Positions 7,200-10,331 of a stretch of 10,331 nucleotides of DNA are shown piece after piece (position 1 is the first letter of the stretch; every line of letters begins with the position of its first letter). Origin of the DNA: Deltaproteobacteria bacterium (GTDB lineage Bacteria > Desulfobacterota > Desulfobulbia > Desulfobulbales > Desulfobulbaceae); contig JAADIK010000086.1 in NCBI GenBank assembly GCA_013151365.1, positions 1-10,331 on the forward strand, in the 5' to 3' direction. The notes beneath the pieces were generated by a model that was given only the letters and a program-made list of their open reading frames with translations, was not told the origin of the DNA and did not search any database. A program made the translations under genes and the position numbers.

Positions 7200-7613
7200 A
7201 TGGCACAGATTCATCTAGAAGTCGTCACCCCTACCGGCCCGATCATCAGCGATGATGTGGATATCGTAACGGCTCCGGGTGTTGGCGGCGAATTTGGCGT
7301 CCTGGCAAACCACGCGCCTTTTTTGAGTACGATCAAGTCCGGCACCATGAGCTTCAGTAAAGATAAGAAGATAAAATATCTGATGATCAGTGGCGGCTTT
7401 TCCGAGGTTTCAAACAACCGGATCACCTTCCTTGTCGAAAGCGCCGAGTATGGGCAGGACATCGATGTGGAGCGAGCCATGCGCGCCAAGGAACGGGCCG
7501 AGAAACGGTTGGCCCAGTTGCAGCAACAATCGGACAAGTATAATCGTACCAGGGCGGAGGCCGCTTTGCATCGGGCGTTGGCCAGAATCAAAACAGCAGA
7601 GAAGACTCGCTAG
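7200..7613 (+). CDS. atpC: F-type ATP synthase subunit epsilon
   Basis: A 137-residue central-stalk foot subunit with both domains. The N-terminal beta-sandwich (about 1-85) includes VVTPTGPIISDDVDIVTAPG, then GEFGVLANHAP, and MISGGFSEV. The C-terminal two-helix hairpin (about 88-137) contains ERAMRAKERAEKRLAQ. In many bacteria this hairpin can extend and inhibit ATP hydrolysis. Residues 88-93 read IDVERA, which fits the I(L)DxxRA pattern linked to ATP binding by epsilon in some bacteria. An AGG at 7188-7190 lies 9 nt before the ATG. It is the last gene of the operon, followed within 30 bp by an intrinsic terminator. Confidence 0.98.
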   Translation: MAQIHLEVVTPTGPIISDDVDIVTAPGVGGEFGVLANHAPFLSTIKSGTMSFSKDKKIKYLMISGGFSEVSNNRITFLVESAEYGQDIDVERAMRAKERAEKRLAQLQQQSDKYNRTRAEAALHRALARIKTAEKTR

Positions 7614-7636
7614 TAAGCTTTACTGTTCATATATTG

Positions 7637-7672
7637 AAAGGGCCGCCCCATTATTGGGCGGCCTTTTTTTTT
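7637..7672 (+). terminator. Intrinsic terminator of the atp operon
   Basis: A perfect 8-bp GC-rich stem, GGCCGCCC (7641-7648) with GGGCGGCC (7656-7663), closes a 7-nt loop. It is followed directly by nine T residues (7664-7672). A-rich bases before the stem (7637-7639) pair with the T-run and make the site partly bidirectional. It begins 24 bp after the atpC stop and closes the operon. Confidence 0.95.
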
Positions 7673-7703
7673 ATCCGAAAAGCCCACTGCCTCTCGCCCG
7701 CCC

Positions 7704-7732
7704 TTGTCATGTTTAGCGAATTTTGATATATT
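7704..7732 (+). promoter_or_regulatory. Sigma70-type promoter for the GltD/GltA-like gene
   Basis: TTGTCA (7704-7709) and TATATT (7727-7732) each match the consensus at five of six positions and are separated by exactly 17 bp. Initiation would fall near 7739, leaving an untranslated leader of about 108 nt before the ATG at 7847. Lying just after a strong terminator, it gives the downstream gene its own transcription unit. Confidence 0.75.
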
Positions 7733-7750
7733 TTTGCAATTGTCCGGTTG

Positions 7751-7815
7751 CACCCCATCGGGTGATCTGGCCACCTCTCATAACCATGCATTCCCGTCCC
7801 CGCATCAGAGGCGGG
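7751..7815 (+). other. Possible structured 5' leader with two small hairpins
   Basis: Within the predicted leader, CACCC (7751-7755) can pair with GGGTG (7760-7764) around a 4-nt loop, and CCCGC (7799-7803) can pair with GCGGG (7811-7815) around a 7-nt loop. Neither is followed by a T-run and I do not recognise a known riboswitch. Stems of five pairs can occur by chance, so this is a weak call. Confidence 0.3.
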
Positions 7816-7835
7816 AGGGAGCAAGTCTCATATAA

Positions 7836-7841
7836 AAGGAG
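7836..7841 (+). promoter_or_regulatory. Ribosome-binding site that fixes the start of the GltD/GltA-like gene
   Basis: AAGGAG lies 5 nt before the ATG at 7847. The in-frame GTG at 7841 overlaps this site and so cannot be the start. Confidence 0.85.
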
Positions 7842-7846
7842 TGATA

Positions 7847-9265
7847 ATGAAACCGAAAGAACGTATGGCCATCCCCCGTCAACATCCCCGGGAACTCACC
7901 CCGGAAGAGCGCCGGACCAATTTCAAGGAAGTGACCCAGGGCTATGATGAGGAAACGGCGATCCTTGAAGCAAACCGCTGCCTGCAATGTAAGAAACCCA
8001 CCTGCCGGCAGGGCTGCCCGATCAACAACGACATTCCGGGGTTCATTGCCCTCCTGCGGGAGAAAAAATTTGAAGAGGCCTACTGGAAGGATCGTGAAAC
8101 AAACTCCATGCCGTCGGTCTGTTCGCGGGTCTGCCCCCATGAGTTCCAGTGTGAAGGGTCATGTATTCGCGGCAAAAAGGGCGAGCCGGTGGCCATCGGC
8201 ATGCTTGAACGTTACCTGACAGACTGGATGGTTGCCAACAATAAGGACATGTCCACGGAATGCGCGCTGCCCGTCGGCAAGAAGGTCGCCATCGTCGGCT
8301 CCGGCCCTGCCGGCATGTCGGTTGCCTACTACCTGGCGCATGCGGGCTACTCCTGCACTATTTTTGAAAGTCTGCCGGTTTTCGGCGGCATGCTGGCCGT
8401 GGGTATCCCGCATTACCGGCTGCCGCGCGACATCATCGGCGCGGAACTCTATGCCCTGAAGAGCTGCGGGGTGGAGATCGTGACCGGGGTAACCATCGGC
8501 CGGGATCTCACCCTGGCACAACTTCAGGAGAAAGGGTACGAGGCGGTTTTTCTCGGCGTCGGGGCCCATGAGAGCAGGAAACTCGGCATTGAAGGCGAGG
8601 AAGGCACCGAGGGGGTTGTGCACGGTGTCGATTACCTGCGCAAGGTCCTCACCGGCGAGGATATCGATATCGGCAGCAAGGTCGCTGTCGTCGGCGGCGG
8701 CAATGTCGCCATTGACGTCGCCCGGACCGCCCTGCGCACCGGCGTGGCCGATGTTTTTATCCTGTACCGCCGGACCAAGGCGGAGATGCCCGCCTCCGGG
8801 GTCGAGATCCAGCATCTCGAGGAAGAGGGAGTCCGCATCGAAATGCTGGCCGCCCCTGTAAAGATCCTGTCGGAGAACGGCCGTTTGACGGCGCTGGAGT
8901 GCATTCGCATGGAACTTGGCGAACCGGATGCCTCCGGCCGGCGCCGGCCGGTGCCCAAGGAAGGCTCGAATTTCACGATCGAGGTGGACGCCGTTATCCC
9001 GGCCATCAGCCAGAGGGTTCAACACACGGCGGACAAGGGCGTGGACATGAAGGTGACGCCGTGGGGAACCTATGACGTGGACCCGCAGACCCTGCAGACG
9101 AGTGTCGACTGGATTTTTGCCGGCGGCGATAACGTGCTCGGCCCCCAGACCGTGGCCAAGGCGGTTTACCAGGGCAAGGTGGCTGCCGAGTCCATCCAGT
9201 GTTTCCTGGAAGGAAGAGACCTGAAGGCCGACCGGCGCTTTCCCTGCCACATGGCGGAAAAATAG
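7847..9265 (+). CDS. gltA: NADPH-dependent glutamate synthase small-subunit-like iron-sulfur flavoprotein (GltD/GltA family)
   Basis: A 472-residue protein of the glutamate synthase beta-subunit/NfnB-like family, which passes electrons from NAD(P)H through FAD to iron-sulfur clusters. The N-terminus carries two cysteine groups: Cys45, 48, 53, 57 (CLQCKKPTCRQGCP) and Cys92, 96, 102, 106 (CSRVCPHEFQCEGSC). These would bind two [4Fe-4S] clusters. An FAD-binding Rossmann motif follows (GSGPAG, 151-156), then an NAD(P)H-binding one (VVGGGNVAIDVART, about 281-294). A C-terminal FAD-contact segment reads FAGGDNVLGPQTVAKA (424-439). The length fits the homotetrameric NADPH glutamate synthase type, for which the symbol gltA is used (not citrate synthase). 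No large glutamate synthase subunit, NfnA or other partner lies next to it, so its electron acceptor is unknown. It has its own promoter. NfnB or a general electron-transfer flavoprotein are the alternatives. Confidence 0.9.
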   Translation: MKPKERMAIPRQHPRELTPEERRTNFKEVTQGYDEETAILEANRCLQCKKPTCRQGCPINNDIPGFIALLREKKFEEAYWKDRETNSMPSVCSRVCPHEFQCEGSCIRGKKGEPVAIGMLERYLTDWMVANNKDMSTECALPVGKKVAIVGSGPAGMSVAYYLAHAGYSCTIFESLPVFGGMLAVGIPHYRLPRDIIGAELYALKSCGVEIVTGVTIGRDLTLAQLQEKGYEAVFLGVGAHESRKLGIEGEEGTEGVVHGVDYLRKVLTGEDIDIGSKVAVVGGGNVAIDVARTALRTGVADVFILYRRTKAEMPASGVEIQHLEEEGVRIEMLAAPVKILSENGRLTALECIRMELGEPDASGRRRPVPKEGSNFTIEVDAVIPAISQRVQHTADKGVDMKVTPWGTYDVDPQTLQTSVDWIFAGGDNVLGPQTVAKAVYQGKVAAESIQCFLEGRDLKADRRFPCHMAEK

Positions 9266-9268
9266 TAA

Positions 9269-9372
9269 AACTATTCAGCTGCACTCCATCTTCGGGCGAT
9301 CAGACCGCCTCACATAGAATACTATAGATTCGTTGGTCTGCTTACCCAAATATGGAGCACATCTGAATAGTT
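9269..9372. repeat. 104-bp imperfect inverted repeat (long hairpin or MITE-like element)
   Basis: Arms 9269-9306 and 9335-9372 are each 38 bp and align as reverse complements without gaps, with 30 of 38 positions matching. The outer 10 bp (AACTATTCAG / CTGAATAGTT), the block CTCCAT / ATGGAG and the inner CAGACC / GGTCTG are perfect. The 28-nt centre contains ATAG-AATA-CTAT (9314-9325), which can close as an apical hairpin. The element sits 3 bp after the stop codon of the upstream gene, between two convergent genes. It codes for nothing visible. A miniature transposable element, a structured transcript end acting on both strands, or a repeat family of unknown role are all possible. Confidence 0.8.
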
Positions 9373-9397
9373 ACCGAAAAGTAAAGGAAGCGGTAAG

Positions 9398-9418
9398 CGG
9401 CGGGGAGCGTTTCCGCCG
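9398..9418 (-). terminator. Weak hairpin downstream of the amidase gene, possible terminator
   Basis: CGGCGG (9398-9403) pairs with CCGCCG (9413-9418) around a 9-nt loop, about 25 bp beyond the amidase stop when read on the minus strand. No immediate T-run follows; the nearest pyrimidine-rich stretch (complement of about 9377-9390) is some distance away. The call is therefore weak. Confidence 0.3.
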
Positions 9419-9442
9419 TTGATGTGTCCGTCCGGAAACTGA

Positions 9443-10331
9443 TTACAGATGCAGGGCCGCGGTGGTCTGGTATTCCACGTAGCCGGCGATGCCGGCGGCT
9501 ATCTGGTCGGCGATGTCCCGGAGATATTTGTTCTGCCGGAGGTGGGCCGCGTTTTCGGGATTGCTGATAAAGGAGATTTCCGTCAGTATGGCCGGCATTT
9601 CGGCCCCGATCAGCACATAAAATGGCGCCTGCTTGACGCCCAGGTTTTTTACCTTGTATTGATCTTCGTCCAGGCCGGAAACCAGGCTGTTCTGCACATA
9701 CTCCGCCAGCCGGGATGATTCCTGGATCTTCGAGTTCTGCATCAGGTCGGACAGGATGTCCTGCAGGTCGCTGATATTGTGGGTGCTGGTGGCATTTTCA
9801 CGAGCCGCGACCCGCATGGCCTCCGTATTGGTTGCCAGGTTCAGGTAAAAGGTCTCAATCCCCCTGACCGCCGGCGAGGGGTGGGCGTTGACATGGATGG
9901 AGACAAAGAGGTCGGCTTTTTTCGTGTTGGCAATGGCGATCCGTTCCTCCAGGGGTAAAAATACATCCCGGTCCCTGGTCAGGATGACCTCGTAATGATA
10001 TTTTTCCCGCAACCTGGCGGCCGTTTCCCTGGCCACCTTCAAGACAATGTTTTTTTCCTTCAGCCCGAAGGCCATGGCGCCCGGGTCCTTGCCGCCGTGG
10101 CCCGGATCGATGACGATGCGGTGGACGCCCAGGCCGAGTTGCAGGGCCAGCGAGAGCTTCGACTCGCCGGTTTCCGGGTTTTCCGCGGCCGCGGTCCCGG
10201 CTGGTCTTTTTTTCTGATCTTTCAGGACGACCGGGGGCGGGTTCCCATTCTTGCTTATCTTCGGCGGCTGCTCTTTTTTCTCTTCTTCCGCGGCCGGTTT
10301 GTTGCCAGGGACGATTGCGGCCACCGCCTGT
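9443..10331 (-). CDS. amiC: N-acetylmuramoyl-L-alanine amidase (AmiC-type, Amidase_3), 5'-truncated by the window edge
   Basis: The minus-strand frame is open to the right edge of the window, so the N-terminus is missing and about 296 residues are visible. Counting from a GTG at 10324, residues 1-60 are a Lys/Glu/Pro-rich low-complexity linker. An Amidase_3 zinc hydrolase domain then fills about 68-285. The zinc ligands are His76 in VIDPGHGGKDPGA, Glu90 in GLKEKN and His144 in VSIHVNAHPS. The catalytic glutamate is Glu249 in PAILTEISFISN. The family cuts the amide bond between MurNAc and L-Ala of the stem peptide during cell separation and wall turnover, outside the cytoplasmic membrane. The missing part probably holds a signal peptide and an AMIN targeting domain, as in AmiC, but that is inference. 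A helical insert (about 165-215) between the second His and the catalytic Glu resembles the autoinhibitory region of AmiA/B/C enzymes. Confidence 0.92.
   Translation of the reverse strand, partial: QAVAAIVPGNKPAAEEEKKEQPPKISKNGNPPPVVLKDQKKRPAGTAAAENPETGESKLSLALQLGLGVHRIVIDPGHGGKDPGAMAFGLKEKNIVLKVARETAARLREKYHYEVILTRDRDVFLPLEERIAIANTKKADLFVSIHVNAHPSPAVRGIETFYLNLATNTEAMRVAARENATSTHNISDLQDILSDLMQNSKIQESSRLAEYVQNSLVSGLDEDQYKVKNLGVKQAPFYVLIGAEMPAILTEISFISNPENAAHLRQNKYLRDIADQIAAGIAGYVEYQTTAALHL

Larger units (their letters stand above)
9266..9442. other. Convergent intergenic region
   Basis: A 177-bp gap between the 3' ends of the flavoprotein gene and the amidase gene, with no credible ORF. About 60 percent of it is the long inverted repeat at 9269-9372. 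The rest holds a small GC hairpin near the end of the amidase gene. No clean T-tailed terminator is seen for either gene. Confidence 0.8.

Noticed and set aside
7841..7846. GTG start two codons upstream for the flavoprotein
   Set aside because: It overlaps the AAGGAG ribosome site; the ATG at 7847 has correct spacing.
7786..7947. Possible leader peptide starting at an ATG within the 5' leader of the flavoprotein gene
   Set aside because: No Shine-Dalgarno before it, and it runs about 100 bp into the gene in another frame with no informative codon runs.
8159..9250. 363-residue minus-strand open frame within the flavoprotein gene
   Set aside because: The plus-strand frame has complete cofactor motifs; the antisense frame shows a His/Gly/Asp bias typical of reverse translation of GC-rich genes.
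9265..9375. Integron attC site
   Set aside because: The size and imperfect pairing fit, but the ends do not match the RYYYAAC and GTTRRRY core sites, and no integrase or cassette is near.
10322..10324. GTG as the true start of the amidase
   Set aside because: The frame stays open to the window edge, no ribosome site can be seen, and the product would lack any signal for export, which the family needs.
1..10331. CRISPR arrays, tRNA or rRNA genes, and intact transposase genes
   Set aside because: None seen on either strand; gaps between genes are short and accounted for above.

Overview
The window reads as ordinary chromosomal DNA of a Gram-negative bacterium. It is most likely a member of the Desulfobacterota (former Deltaproteobacteria). 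The clues are the ATP synthase gene order with two consecutive b-type genes, the absence of the a and c subunit genes from the cluster, the exported-looking extension on the second b subunit, and an olefin (ole) cluster nearby. The order within that phylum is not resolved; a Desulfobulbales-like sulfate reducer is only a guess.

Layout. (1) 1-1391, plus strand: the 3' end of an oleC-like AMP-dependent synthetase gene, overlapping by 4 bp a complete oleD-like NAD(P)-dependent reductase gene. This is the distal half of a head-to-head long-chain olefin pathway; oleA and oleB, if present, lie to the left of the window. (2) 1392-1602: an AT-rich intergenic stretch with several candidate promoter hexamers, a 15-bp palindrome and a 13-bp direct repeat. 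(3) 1603-7613, plus strand: a tightly packed F-type ATP synthase operon in the order b', b, delta, alpha, gamma, beta, epsilon. It ends at a textbook intrinsic terminator at 7637-7672. It encodes the stator, the whole F1 head and the central stalk, but not the membrane rotor (c) or the a subunit. (4) 7673-7846: a good sigma70-type promoter and a leader of about 108 nt with two possible hairpins. (5) 7847-9265, plus strand: a GltD/GltA-like NADPH-dependent iron-sulfur flavoprotein. (6) 9266-9442: the convergent intergenic region, filled mostly by a 104-bp imperfect inverted repeat with 38-bp ungapped arms. (7) 9443-10331, minus strand: the C-terminal catalytic part of a zinc-dependent N-acetylmuramoyl-L-alanine amidase, cut by the window edge.

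The genes are four unrelated housekeeping or accessory units: membrane hydrocarbon synthesis, energy conservation, nitrogen or electron metabolism, and cell-wall hydrolysis. No new multi-gene system is evident. The least explained item is the 104-bp inverted repeat at 9269-9372. Secondary items are the 9-bp tandem repeat at the oleC/oleD junction, the His- and acid-rich external segment of the second b subunit, the nucleotide-binding-like motif in epsilon, and the stand-alone iron-sulfur flavoprotein.
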